Notes: generated from the letters alone by a model not told the origin. Counted from the stretch's first letter, positions 1 to 26,587 are shown. The stretch is 64,000 nt of DNA from Lamellibrachia satsuma (GCA_033239005.1 BSQZ01000037.1:896001-960000), one strand, 5' to 3'. Numbers and translations: made by a program.

Positions 1-59
1 TTGAGACACCTCTAGGTAACCCCCTGCACTTCTAGTTTAAACAATGTTTACTTCCAAAA

Positions 60-1250
60 ATATTTGTCATTGTACCCGTGTCACTATCTACTGCTGCTGA
101 AAGTTTGTCCGCGAATCCGCCCCCTGACCACTTAGATGAAGCCCATCCTTCATGTACATATCAGCCCTCCCAACAAAACTTCCCTATAAATCCACCTTCC
201 TCTTCCCTACATAGCTTCTGGACTAACATGTTAATTGCCATCCCCGACAATTTCGAATTTGTGACCCCTCCTGCCCATTACAGGTAAAATCCCTGACAGT
301 ATTACCTGCTCAACAAGCGTTTGTTTTAGTGTTCTGACCAACTGCCTATATTTCCTAACTATGGCAGTTGTACCTTCCCTCTCTACGTTATTTGTCCCTA
401 CGTGTACTAAAACAGATCCACCCTTACCCGAACCTACGATGTTTTTTACCCTCTCAGTTATCGCCTCTATTTTGGCTCCAGGCAAGCAGACCACCACATC
501 ATCTCCCTTGTTTAAGACTATGCCGGTCTTCCTAACTATCGAATCCCCCACAAACACCTTCGCTCTCTTCCTCACCCCCTCTATCACTGCTGCAGAATAA
601 CTCTTCCGTTCGATCCCTTCCATCACATTCTGTCCTGACCCCTTCCTCCTGTCTCCCCCACTTATCACTCCTTTGCTCTTGTCTCTCCCACTCCACTCTC
701 CTTCACTCCAGTTGTTTTCCCTCCCGTCTCCCCCCACTCCCTTCTCCTTCCCTCCTGTCTCCCCTACTCTCCTCTCCTTCACTCAGGTTGTCTTCCCTCC
801 CGTCTCCCCCACTCCCTTCTCCTTCCCTCCTGTCTCCCCTACTCCCCTCTCCTTCACTCCGGTTATCTTCCCTCCCGTTCCTTTCCTTCCCGTCTCCCTA
901 CGACCTGTCACCTTCCCTCCTCTCAGCTTCCTCCCAGGCTGAGGTGAACTCTCCCTAGTGTCTCTTGTGTCTTTCCCCACTTTATCGTATACTGTTCCCC
1001 CACCGGAACTACTGGCACAACCCCCCTGTTCCCTTCCCACCATTGCCACAACGAGCAGCTTCAGCTCTTCCAACTCCACCTCTAGTTCCTTCATCTTCGC
1101 GCATCCCCTACACTCAAAACTAAAACTATCTGCCTGGACCTCAGCCCAGGACTTCTCGCACCCAGACTTGACGAAGTCCACCCAGGTACTCCAACTGCCA
1201 CAAATTAAGTGCCTTGTGGCCTTTAACTGCCGTTTGCATGGCGCCATCAT
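60..1250 (-). pseudogene. CR1-type LINE ORF1 remnant (Cys-rich N-terminus plus GDSL/SGNH-like domain)
   Basis: The minus-strand frame opens at ATG 1250. It has a Cys-containing N-terminus (ECRGCAKMKEL), a short coiled coil, then a Gly/Lys-rich stretch of tandem VGETGGKEKG repeats. An SGNH-hydrolase-like segment follows, with VFVGDSIVR, VLVHVGTNN and LSGILPV blocks. This order is typical of CR1-superfamily ORF1, whose esterase-like domain is thought to assist retrotransposition. The frame is interrupted by an in-frame TGA at 783-785 inside the Gly/Lys repeats; the next ORF is in the same frame. After 231 the homology (MAINMLVQKLCREEE, MKDGLHLSG-like) continues to about 60 in shifted frames. 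Bases 1-35 match the start of ORF2 seen near 52780-52815, so ORF2 of this copy would lie left of the window. It is a decayed element gene, not a host gene. Confidence 0.75.
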
Positions 1251-1678
<428 letters not shown>

Positions 1679-1780
1679 CCAATGTAAACGATAATTCGAT
1701 GCACGAGTTGAATTCACGACCCGTAAACAAACTCCCTTTTATCACTCGTTGAGTTTGAATCCGGGAAAAAATACTACCTC

Positions 1781-2080
1781 TGTTAACAAAAACGGTTTCT
1801 TAATATATGTCTACAAGAAGTTTGTGAACAATATATGTATAATAGTAATACTTATTCTAACCAATATTCCAATGTTACTGACTATTCACTATGCTATCTC
1901 AATTTTGGTATGATAAGCAACCCTATTAACGCTCGCTGACTTCCCTGACAGAGTCCGAAACTAACTTACTCTTAAATACTCCCTCTGACAAATAATTAAC
2001 AAAACCTGTTTCCTAATAGATATGTCTACAATACGTTTGTGTATAATATATATGCAATAGGAATACTTATTCTATTTGAT
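1781..2080. repeat. diverged direct repeat (two copies, about 200 bp apart)
   Basis: Two segments of about 85 bases (1781-1862 and 1990-2075) share the order gtttcttaatatatgtctac, tttgtg, aatatatatg, then aatacttattcta, with many substitutions. They look like an old tandem duplication. I recognise no gene here. Confidence 0.45.
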
Positions 2081-2159
2081 ATACCGCGTTTTTCTGTAAA
2101 TGATCTACACCAAATTCAAGTCGCTGCACCAAGTCCAAGTAGCCGGTGCTTGTGGAATT

Positions 2160-2425
2160 AAGAGAACATTGGCATGAAGAAATTAACACCTGAATACGAA
2201 GATAGTGGGAGCAGAGTGCAATGGGCAGGACACACACAGAGATTGATTGGAGAGAGTGACAGAGATAACATGAAAGAAAGTGTTAGAATGAGAAGAGGAA
2301 GGCCGAAATAAAAATGGAGGAATACTATTAAGAGGGTACGAAATGGCGCGTGCGCTGACGAAGTCAAGCTGCAAGACTCCGCAGTCGATGGGCACGTTCC
2401 ATGACGTAAAATGTATTATTTATAG
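2160..2425 (+). pseudogene. LINE reverse-transcriptase C-terminal remnant
   Basis: Translated on the plus strand this reads like the tail of a LINE polyprotein: VQWAGHTQRLIGES, then RMRRGRPK, a stop, KWRNTIKRV and an acidic CADEVKLQD stretch. The WxGH plus RRGRP plus W(R/K)(N/D)xI signature is common to RTE-like LINE C-termini. In-frame stops show it is dead. Confidence 0.5.
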
Positions 2426-3015
2426 AGAATTATATACTAACATTCAATAAAAGAACTCTGCAACATACTATTCATTGTGAACTTGCGGAAATAAAAGCGC
2501 CAAACAGGTCAGAAATAATTTTTTAAAATTAAATATACGTATTATTGTTAGATACGCTTTGAAGCAATAATTTGATGAAACATTCAGGTGTTGACCAATC
2601 ATATGGCGCGTGGCTGTTTTTTCTGAGCAAACGAAAGTTGTGATCCCTCGGTTAGTCAACGAAAACAGTTCATTCGGTATTCGTCTTCCATTTTGTTTGA
2701 CATATACATGATGTGACATGCTTGCTTCGCCAGCATTGCTGTGTCGTTCAAAAACAAACCTTCTTTCCAATCTTTGCTTCCTGTGTTGATTAACCTGATA
2801 AATTGCGTAATTTTGCTAAGTTGCTTAAAACATTTAAAGAAAAGTATACTGACACAGGATGATCTACTTTATGTAAAAAACAAAATAGAGATTTCGACAT
2901 ATCTACAGCAATAATCAAGGTCACGGTGTCTCGGTTGCTTTAGAGTAAAGAGTATAATATGCAACTAAAATACAAGATAAAATTGGCCGTTTTTTCCGAT
3001 TCAACTCAATATCTT
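2426..3015. other. AT-rich interval, nothing recognised
   Basis: I find no motif, repeat or splice structure. The minus-strand frame of 100 codons at 2468-2770 has no recognisable family signal and ordinary intergenic composition. Confidence 0.4.
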
Positions 3016-3019
3016 TCTT

Positions 3020-3290
3020 CCAAATTCAATAAATTGTATAATAAATAAATAATACACCAAAGACCATGTACTGCTTACAGTCAAAAACATAACGCCCTTT
3101 CAAGATCTTAGACCTGAATATCATATTAGCAAGCATCTGCATTATATTTAATACGACGACCTTTTCTAATTTCTGACATTCACACAACCATTTGCATAGT
3201 TCAGCAGATGATGGCGATATCAAGATTAAATCATCAGCATTCATTACGTGATTAATGAAATGTCCATTCACATTACAAACAACATTACAC
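3020..3290 (-). pseudogene. LINE reverse-transcriptase fragment (degenerate YADD box)
   Basis: The minus-strand frame contains FINHVMNADDLILISPSSAEL followed by CECQKLE and a MIFRSKILKG segment. This matches the palm region of LINE reverse transcriptases, where YADD is the catalytic box. Here the Tyr is Asn (NADD). Only about 80 codons remain. It lies about 240 bases downstream of the gene A stop codon. Confidence 0.6.
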
Positions 3291-3395
3291 AGTCTAACAT
3301 ATTAAAAATGTATGTACACAGATAAGATAGATAAAGTAAGAGGATGGCATCCGCCCTTGTCTAACACCACTGGTTACCAGATATTATACAGGTGT

Positions 3396-3397
<2 letters not shown>

Positions 3398-3491
<94 letters not shown>
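3398..3491. repeat. (AT)n microsatellite
   Basis: Pure TA alternation of about 94 bases beginning about 40 bases beyond the gene A stop codon, so it probably lies in or just after that gene's 3' UTR. Confidence 0.95.
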
Positions 3492-3494
<3 letters not shown>

Positions 3495-3531
3495 TATAAA
3501 AATAATGCGTTTCTTGGCTACGACTGGGCGA

Positions 3532-17947
<14,416 letters not shown>

Positions 17948-18240
17948 CTTCGTCGTCAACGGAAACGTGGAAACTCTCAGGATGGGTTAAGTTGGTCGGC
18001 AAGAAAGGTAGCAAGACAAAGGCGAAGTTTGTCCATCAATTACTAATATCCATCTACAATGTACTTCTACAAAACCGTTTTTCTCATTGGTCCGTTTAAA
18101 AGTGTCGGGTTACATTAGCAGAAACTGCAGTCACGTGACCCATTGTGGTCATTATTTGGATTGGTCAATTAGAAACGGGGCGGGTGGAAGAAAGGTGTAA
18201 ACTGATCGGCGAGTGTACATTAAAATGGGGCGTGTTTCAT
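17948..18240 (-). promoter_or_regulatory. candidate promoter/5' UTR region of gene A
   Basis: Upstream of the gene A ATG (minus strand) are two inverted CCAAT boxes (plus-strand ATTGGT near 18085 and 18156), a CACGTG E-box at 18132-18137 and a GGGGCGGG GC box near 18176. I see no clear TATA box or start site. Assignment as promoter is inference from position. Confidence 0.35.
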
Positions 18241-19385
18241 GTAGCACTTTCAGGTAAAGTTGTACTAGCATGAAACTATGAAAATGACGAGAAACGTTAG
18301 GAATATATTAATGAGATTGATGAACATATGGAGTGAGTGAGTGGGTTAATGTTGCAGTAGGTGATGTTTTACGAATTAATGACGGTATTAAGTTATAATT
18401 CGGAGAAGTGAATAATGCCAGGAAATGAGGAGGCGTCTCGTCGTGTCTTGTTAGATCTTACACGGCCAGTTGCCGCTGATACCAGCGGCGAGATAACTGG
18501 CTGAACGAGAGCTGTACATGAGAAAAATGTCAATGTTTAGGTTATGTATTGGCTTTGTCACATCAAGTGTATATACTGTTCTATGAATGAGTATCGATTA
18601 CATGGCAACATAGGTGATGGTGCGATGTTCGTTGGAAGCGGTCACGATTACAGGTGAGTAAATAAATGAACAGTACATGATTTAGACGCTCTTAAAGACG
18701 CTCTTTGGACGCTATTTATGAATTGAACAAAAGCTCAGGAAAAGGAATCTAGTTAACATTTTAAACATTATCTACTATAGGCAGAACATCTAATATTATT
18801 TGTTATGAAATTGCAACTTATCACTTCTCGTAAGTATGACATTTTTTCCCTAAAATCTACACTGGTTTGGGGTGCATCGTTAAATACACTTACATTAATA
18901 AGCTGTTGTTGCGAATCGTGTGTTTATCTGACTTAAATTTGATCAGTCACGCAGTGATGCTGGACCACAACTCAACAATACTCGAGTCGCGTGTTGATAT
19001 GGCCTGTGCAACCGTTGTTGGGCCGATTTGAAAATTTTATCGCGGCAACAAATGTTGTGTAATGTGCGCTAACACAATCGATCCTAGCTGTAACCTGTTG
19101 CGATAAATCCATTGGCACCACCTATGTGTTTAATGTTGTACATACCTCGGAAAAAGTCATATAGAGAACAATAAATTGATTTGGTTTCATTGATTGATGG
19201 AACATCGCCCACATTCAGGCAACTGATTATCAACTAATATTGTTGCCAATCATCATAACAATGAGCACGGCCTGCGGCGATTGGCTTGGCCCCACGCTCA
19301 GGAACCCAGCAAAGCAGTTAATATTGAAACGGTGTCGCCCCCTTTCGGAATTGCCGTAGTTGTTATACCGTATTGGTCGTGTGCA
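18241..19385. other. interval without recognised genes
   Basis: Moderately AT-rich sequence. I found no ORF, splice-flanked exon or repeat that I can support. Confidence 0.4.
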
Positions 19386-19389
19386 TTCT

Positions 19390-19925
19390 CTTTTATATCA
19401 ATTACATTCCTGAAAATATGACATCTGCAATTAGGCTGTTTGCAGATGACACTTTAGTGCACCTGGTATCTAGTTCTTAAACCAACTTACGATATTGCTC
19501 TGCTCCAGGATCATCTGGACAAACTTGCAAAATGGAAGATGTCTTGGAAAATGGAATCCCATCCTCAAAAATGTCAAGTAATGCCAATTACCAGAAACAT
19601 AAACATAATTGATAACAAGTATATTATATGCTACATGGTAAAATATTAGAAATTGTCTCGCAAGCTAAATATCTTAGCGTTATAATAACCTCAGATATTC
19701 GGTGGAATACTCGTATAAATAACATTTCATTAAAAGGAAATAGATCACTAAGCTTCCTCCGCAGAAGCCTACAAAATCCATACATTAAATTAAAAAAATC
19801 AAACCTACTTTGCCCTGGTCAGACCCCTTCTGGAGAACAGCAGTACTGAGGTCCCTACACACAGGCACAAATAGATCAATTATAAATGATTCGACATCGT
19901 GCTGCTCGGTAGGTCTTGTATGCTA
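19390..19925 (+). pseudogene. LINE reverse-transcriptase fragment (jockey/I-like palm to thumb)
   Basis: Begins with IRLFADDTLVHLV, the catalytic A/YADD box region, then in shifted frames LQDHLDKLAKWKMSW, QKCQVMPITRN, ILEIVSQAKYLSVIITSDIR and SLSFLRRSLQN, and a YTQAQIDQL plus HRAAR end. At least three small indels break it. Typical of a jockey/CR1-like LINE; the exact clade is uncertain. Confidence 0.65.
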
Positions 19926-20344
19926 TAAATCAGGGGTCGGCAACCTGCGGCCCGCAGAGCTATTTCATGCGGCCCGCGGACTGATATTGAGATTATGCAT
20001 GACGCGGCCCGCGCCCGCAATATTGATATATCAAATAAAAAATAGTAAGTCTTGTCTAGACAAAATTCTAGACGAGACGTCTAGGCGAAACATATCACAT
20101 AATGCAACTCGGTAATATCATTTCCACGTGATGAACATATCAAACATTTCTCACTTCCTTTAAACTTTAATTAATTCAATTTTGCCAACATGCAGACATG
20201 AATGTTCTATCTTTTTTTGTGTTTGTGTGATAATGTGTTGTTTTGAATAACACTCGTCATCACTCGTTAAATCACAGGCAGTTCCAGCACCTTCCGTCCG
20301 AGAGAAATGTGCAATATTAACAATTCCTGCACTAAAAGTGCCCT

Positions 20345-21870
20345 GGCTAGGTTGGGTTGTCATGCTGTGCCACGTGTACGAACTGAGACATGAGACTAGG
20401 TTGGGTTGCCATGCTGTGCCACGTGTACGAGCTGAGACATGAGACTAGGTTGGGTTTCCACGCTGTGCCACGTGTACGAGCTGAGACATGAGACTAGGTT
20501 GGGTTGCCATGCTGTGCCACGTGTACGAGCTGAGACATGAGACTAGGTTGGGTTGCCATGCTGTGCCACGTGTACGAACTGTGACATGAGACTAGGTTGG
20601 GTTGTCATGCTGTGCCACGTGTACGAACTGAGACATGAGACTAGGTTGGGTTGCCATGCTGTGCCACGTGTACGAGCTGAGACATGAGACTAGGTTGGGT
20701 TTCCACGCTGTGCCACGTGTACGAGCTGAGACATGAGACTAGGTTGGGTTGCCATGCTGTGCCACGTGTACGAACTGTGACATGAGACTAGGTTGGGTTG
20801 CCATGCTGTGCCACGTGTACGAGCCGAGACATGAGACTAGGTTGGGTTTCCATGCTGTGCCACGTGTACGAGCTGAGACACGACACTAGGTTGGGTTGCC
20901 ATGCTGTGCCACGTGTACGAGCTGAGACATGAAACTAGGTTGGGCTGCCATGTTGTGCCACGTGTACGAGCTGAGACATGATACTAAGTTGGGTTGCCAT
21001 GCTGTGTCACGTGTACGAGCTGAGACATGAGACTAGGTTGGGTTGTCATGCTGTGCCAGGTGTACGAGCTGAGACATGAGACTAGGTTGGGTTGCCATGC
21101 TGTGCCACGTGTACGACCTGAGACATGAGACTAGGTTGGGTTGCCATGCTGTGTCACTTGTACGAGCTGAGACATGATACTAAGTTGGGTTGCCATGCTG
21201 TGTCACGTGTACGAGCTGAGACATGAGACTAGGTTGGGTTGTCATGCTGTGCCAGGTGTACGAGCCAATACACGAGACTAGGTTGGGTTGCCATGTTGTA
21301 CCACGTGTACGAGCTGAGACATGAGACTAGGTTGGGTTGCCATGCTGTGTCACGTGTACGAGCTGAGACACGAGACTAGGTTGGGTTGCCATGTTGTACC
21401 ACGTGTACGAGCTGAGACATGAGACTAAGTTGGGTTGCCATGCTGTACCACGTGTACGAGCTGAGACACGAAACTAGGTTGGGCTGCCATGCTGTGCCAC
21501 GTGTACGAGCTGAGACACGAGACTAGGTTGGGCTGTCATGCTGTGCCACGTGTACGAGCTGAGACATGAGACTAGGTTGGGTTGCCATGTTGTGCCACGT
21601 GTACGAGCTGAGACACGAGACTAGGTTGGGTTGCCATGCTGTGCCACGTGTACGAGCTGAGACATGATACTAAGTTGGGCTGCCATGCTGTGCCACGTGT
21701 ACGAGCTGAGACATGAGACTAGGTTGGGCTGCCATGCTGTGCCACGTGTACGAGCTGAGACATGAGACTAGGTTGGGTTGCCATGCTGTGCCACGTGTAC
21801 GAGCTGAGACATGAGAATAGATTGGGGTGCCATGCCGTGCCACCTGTATGAGCTGAGACATGAGATTAGC
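20345..21870. repeat. 49-bp minisatellite, about 31 copies, each with a CACGTG
   Basis: Unit contains actaggttgggttgccatgc, tgtgccacgtgtacgagctg and agacatgag. Copies differ by scattered substitutions (ctg/ttg, gcc/gtc, gag/gaa). Most copies keep a perfect CACGTG palindrome. There are no spacers, so it is not a CRISPR array. Confidence 0.95.
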
Positions 21871-21874
21871 GTAT

Positions 21875-22200
21875 TCGTGGAGAAGAAGGGGGCAGAAGTA
21901 CCGGCATTCACTGACCCCTTATGGATGTGTGATTTTGCATTTTAGTCTACGTCACGGAGCACCTCACTCTGCTGAACGCCAAACTCCAGAGAAGAGAACA
22001 ACTAATCAATGAATTATGCCAGTTTTTCTCCCCTTTCGAGACCAGGTTTCGATTGTGGGAAACAACTGCGGGATGCAAATTACTTCCCGACACTAATAGA
22101 AAACAAACCAGCCACCCCGGACATGTAGGCCTTCGTAGTATTCATTGAGCTGCTGAGACGGGAGTTTGATGACAAGTCTCACGGCTCGCAACAGGGAGTG
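21875..22200 (+). pseudogene. hAT transposase fragment (GTF2IRD2/ZBED-like)
   Basis: In shifted frames this encodes KKGAEVPAFTDPLWMCDFAF, then VYVTEHLTLLNAKLQ, REQLINELCQFF, FETRFRLWET and a FVVFIELLRREFDD end. The DPxWLCDLAFLxDxTxHLNxLNxKLQ signature is characteristic of this hAT branch. At least two frameshifts and one stop are present. Confidence 0.65.
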
Positions 22201-22760
22201 AAAAAAAACTTCAACGTGTCCACAATTGTTTGGCTAGGGCAGTTACCCGATCTCCTCGTTTCTCTCGCTCACTGCCACTTCTAAAATCATTGCATTGGCT
22301 CCCTGTGCGATATCGCATTATTTTTTAAGATCTGTACAATTACCTATCAAGCCCTTTCTACCAAACAACCTGCATATTTACATTCAATGCTCACTCCAGC
22401 AAGACAACCCAGACAGCTTCCATCGTCTGGTTCTGGTTTACTTTTTGTTCCCAGAGTTAAGACAAATGCTGGAACTCGATCTTTCTCGGTTGCCGCACCA
22501 ACTCTGGAATTCAACCCCCGACAGCGTAAAATCAGCAAGAAATATAGCTTCATTTCGCCGTAATCTGAAAACCTATCCTATCAAAATTGTCTATCCTCCT
22601 TAGCTTCTTGGCACTTCCATCCATCGGTTGACGACTTTTGCATTGTACATGGTCACGAGAATGCCTAATCCTTTGGTTTTGTTGCGCCACTGAGCTTGGA
22701 ATTTCCGAGGATATTGGCGCCAAAGAAGTAATTTTATTATTATTATTATTATTATAAGAT
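22200..22760 (+). pseudogene. L2-like LINE 3' end with (TTA)n tail
   Basis: Encodes LPDLLVSLAH, KICTITYQAL, PAYLHSMLTPARQPRQL, then NSTPDSVKSARNIASFRRNL ending KIVYPP. The LWNSxPDSVRSAxxxASFRRxLKTYLF block marks L2/Rex-like LINE C-termini. One or two frameshifts occur near 22320 and 22500. It ends in TTATTATTA at 22734-22756, a typical 3' tail. Confidence 0.7.
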
Positions 22761-23054
22761 GAACTTCGTATAATGCAAGCCATGAACGCATCTAACATAT
22801 GGATATTTGGATGACGTGCTGAGGCTCGCAGTGTCAAGTCTGCAGCCAGATGTGGGACACTTGGTGGAGCAGCAGCTCTAGCATCAGACGTCAGTGGCAC
22901 ACGGGTAAATATGGCATCAGCAGCATGCCAAGAACACGTAACATGAATAATGTGTGTTTTAAACAGCATAGTGACTACCGAACTGTTGTTTAAAATCAGA
23001 CCTATTTACAACAACACTCGATACCACTGCTACACACAACGTATGTATGTTGCA

Positions 23055-23117
<63 letters not shown>
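23055..23117. repeat. (AT)n microsatellite
   Basis: About 60 bases of pure TA alternation. Confidence 0.95.
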
Positions 23118-23120
<3 letters not shown>

Positions 23121-23164
23121 ATTGTACGTGTTACAAGAATAATAATATCCTTATATGCGTGTTT

Positions 23165-23220
23165 GCATGTGCGTGCGTGCGTGCGTGCGTGCATGCGTGC
23201 GTGCGTACGTGCATGTGTGG
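23165..23220. repeat. (GTGC)n microsatellite
   Basis: GCGT units with a few ATGC variants. Confidence 0.9.
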
Positions 23221-23299
23221 CCCACTGACCTATTCCAAGTCACTAATTTGGCCCTCTGTTCTAAGAGGTTACCGAACACTGCTATAAATGTTGCGATAG

Positions 23300-23575
23300 A
23301 GACCACTAGCATACCGCAAGGCAGATGTTAAACTCTGCATGATGTACAAAATAGTTAATGGTCTTGTTGGAAACCTTCACATCAATGCGTTGTTCTTGTG
23401 AATATTATCAACTGGAGGCAATATTCATTAAACTATCACATCCCTTTCTCCAGATGCAAAGACCATTTATATTCCCCCCCAGTACTATTCCACTCTGGAA
23501 CGCTCTACCTCAACACATTGTTAGTGTATACAGTACGGAAGCATTTAAGAGCAATATTCACACTTCAAAATGTGC
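23300..23575 (+). pseudogene. LINE C-terminal remnant
   Basis: Encodes in shifted frames RKADVKLCMMYKIVNGLVG, LSHPFSRCKDHLYS and STIPLWNALPQHIVSVYSTE followed by AFKSNIH. The MMYKIVNGLV and LWNxLPxxxV blocks are standard for CR1/jockey LINE ends. Confidence 0.65.
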
Positions 23576-23589
23576 ACTGCCTGCGTGCG

Positions 23590-24412
<823 letters not shown>

Positions 24413-24758
24413 TGTAGCAGGGTGACACCATGTTAATCGATAGGCGTCACCACCAGCTAATTAGTATTTTGAACAGGACGTACCAGCCTCGTCCTGGGGT
24501 AACGCGAAAGCCGATTTCGACAGCCACCTAGCTCAGTTGGAGCAAGTGCTACATTTTGATGTATTTGACTATCAACTGATAGACGTTCGACACTCTGCCG
24601 CCTCGCCTTTAGCCTCGCCTTTAGCCTCGTCTTTAGCCTCGCTTTACGCTTTTCGCCTTATAGGCGTATTAGTCTCTGTTTGTCGCATTTGTAATAAAAT
24701 ATTACAACCGTACCCGGGTCGTGTGGAGCAACTGATGGACGTTAGACGCCCTACCACA
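24413..24758 (+). repeat. 5' LTR
   Basis: Starts TGTAGCAG and ends CTACCACA. AATAAA at 24693-24698 is the likely polyadenylation signal. Contains four 12-bp gcctcgccttta-like units; the 3' LTR has two. Bases 24516-24553 are identical to part of the reverse-transcriptase gene at 28123-28160. Confidence 0.95.
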
Positions 24759-24760
24759 AA

Positions 24761-24779
24761 TGGTGCCAGAGGTGGGATT
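24761..24779 (+). promoter_or_regulatory. primer-binding site
   Basis: tggtgccagaggtgggatt starts 2 bases after the LTR. Its reverse complement reads as a tRNA 3' end (AATCCCACC, CTCTGGCA, CCA). It resembles a leucine-type tRNA, but the tRNA identity is inference. Confidence 0.75.
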
Positions 24780-25420
24780 TGATAACGCGACGAGACCACG
24801 AAGACGAGGCGAGGTGGCGGAGACGTAGAGTCGAGTAAGGAGCCTGGACCCTGATGACAACCTCGAGCGACATCCTGACGTCCTCGACATCCGGTCTGAC
24901 GTTTGACCGAGAGTAAGGCGACTTCCGGTCCGGCCCTGTTCGAGTGAGGACCGTGGACACTGATGACGACCTCGAGCGACTCAAGAGTGACATTTCCGGT
25001 TTAACACTATTCGGCCGCGACGATGACTAGCCCCGACATGCGACGATCGAGCCACGTGACGTGCCGTGACGCTAAGTGACTTAGATCCTGACTGCATTGA
25101 CAAACGATTGAATTTTGAATTAATACCCGTTCACTGTATAATTAGGAACTGTATTGTGTATCCTGTCTGTGTAGCTATAGCAGCATTATAGAGATAGCCA
25201 GTATCCGAATATTTTTTTTAGAGGGACTTTTTGACATTTGCGTGTTAGTTAGGCATGTTTTCTGAGTAAGATGTATCTGTAGTTGTGAGGGTGCAGAGTA
25301 GTCCTGTAGATACGAATGTTATTCATGGGTATAACGGGTATATAACTTTTGTTCCGTACTGGGAATTTGGTATACATCTGGGTTAATACTTACTAGGGCA
25401 GTCGCAACTAGCAAGCAGAC
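24780..25420 (+). other. untranslated leader of the LTR element
   Basis: Sequence between the primer-binding site and gag. The first part is rich in GACGAC, CGAGC and CCGGT motifs; no ORF of interest. Confidence 0.7.
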
Positions 25421-26587
25421 ATGAGTATTGACGGGGCCACTGGAGTTGTGCCACCAGACTCGGTTCAGGGTGACTTGCAGGACCAACTGGTCACACTGCG
25501 AGAGGAGCTGTTACAGCTGCGGCTTGCAACCAATGACCGTCCACGCGTTGCGTACGTACCGCGCGAGCGGAAGGTGAAACCTTTCAGTGGACGTGGTGAG
25601 GTGACAGTGCAGGATTTTCTTGCAGATGTCGAGAGTCTATTTAGGGCACGAGCGATGTCTGATGAGGAGCAGTGTGACTTCATGACGTCACACCTCGAAG
25701 GTGATGCCAGACAGGAGATCCGGTTCCGGCCTGTGGAGGAGGTGCGTACCGCGACGTGTATCAAGCCGATTCTGCTGGAAGTGTTTGGCGAGAAGAGGTC
25801 GGTATCGCAGTTGCAGGAACTCTTCTATCTTCGTAAACAGGCTGACGGGGAGGGGATCCGTAGTTTTGCAGGTGCTCTGCAGCAACTGATGGAAGCGCTT
25901 TTGCGCAAGGACGGACATGCCGTCAACCAGCCTGACCGTGTGATCGCCGAACACTTCGCAGAGGGCCTGAAAGACCGCGTACTACGACGCGAGGTGAAGC
26001 AACAGCACGGGCTGCGACCGCAGATGAGCTTCGTGGAACTGAGGGAAGAGGCTATTCAGTGGTCTGAGGAGGAAGAGAGGCCGCCGCAATCCAGTCGACG
26101 ACAGACTGCTGGTGCATTTGAGCTGGTCGCCGACGCAGGGGAAGCAGGTAACGTTACAGATCTGCAGCGAGTGCTCTCAGAGTTAGAGAAACAGCAGCAC
26201 GTCATCGAGGCGCTGACTGAGCGTGTGGAGAGGATGGAAGGTGTTGCGACAGGTAGGGCGGGTGGACGACGGTCCAACACTCCACAGAGGCCCTGGTCGG
26301 ACCAGCGACCCGCATCTGCGCCGCAGAACGTGCAGACACGACGGCCATTTCAGGAGCGACGCGCATTTCAGGGACCCTCGATGCAGTACACACCAGACGG
26401 GCAGCCAATTTGTTACCGTTGTGGTGGAGTTGGCCACCTGGGCAGGCAGAGTCGCAATGAGGCGAGCACTGGACCACGCCGGCCCCAGACGGAGGCTTGT
26501 CCACCGGGTGTGCAGACGACGGCCCCTACGGCACACAGACGAGAGCACCCAGACGATGTTAGAGAGAACACACATCCTTTAAACTGA
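25421..26587 (+). CDS. gag: gag polyprotein of the Ty3/gypsy element
   Basis: 388 codons from ATG 25421. An N-terminal helical part precedes a capsid-like region with KVKPFSGRGEVTVQDFLADV and LEGDARQEI, the usual Ty3/gypsy gag entry motif. A coiled-coil stretch follows (DLQRVLSELEKQQHVIEAL), then a basic, Pro/Gln-rich region with a single zinc knuckle CYRCGGVGHLGRQS. The last ligand of the CX2CX4HX4C knuckle is Ser here, so the knuckle may not bind zinc normally. The frame ends with TGA at 26585-26587, immediately after the slippery heptamer TTTAAAC. Confidence 0.92.
   Translation: MSIDGATGVVPPDSVQGDLQDQLVTLREELLQLRLATNDRPRVAYVPRERKVKPFSGRGEVTVQDFLADVESLFRARAMSDEEQCDFMTSHLEGDARQEIRFRPVEEVRTATCIKPILLEVFGEKRSVSQLQELFYLRKQADGEGIRSFAGALQQLMEALLRKDGHAVNQPDRVIAEHFAEGLKDRVLRREVKQQHGLRPQMSFVELREEAIQWSEEEERPPQSSRRQTAGAFELVADAGEAGNVTDLQRVLSELEKQQHVIEALTERVERMEGVATGRAGGRRSNTPQRPWSDQRPASAPQNVQTRRPFQERRAFQGPSMQYTPDGQPICYRCGGVGHLGRQSRNEASTGPRRPQTEACPPGVQTTAPTAHRREHPDDVRENTHPLN

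Larger units (their letters stand above)
19931..22200 (+). mobile_element. hAT transposon remnant containing a minisatellite
   Basis: The left end starts caggggtcggcaacctgcgg, a hAT (Charlie-like) terminal inverted repeat, followed by further GCGGCCCGC subterminal motifs to about 20015. Transposase homology reappears at 21875-22200. Between them lies the 49-bp minisatellite. I cannot find the right terminal repeat; an L2-like LINE end follows at about 22200, so the element is truncated there. Confidence 0.5.

Noticed and set aside
20345..21870. Possible CRISPR-like array (also 13171-13947, 40571-41160, 53684-54190, 61290-62405)
   Set aside because: Units are directly adjacent tandem repeats without unique spacers, in a eukaryotic context.
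25465..26575. Minus-strand and alternative-frame ORFs over gag and pol
   Set aside because: Shadows of the high-GC coding sequence of the LTR element.
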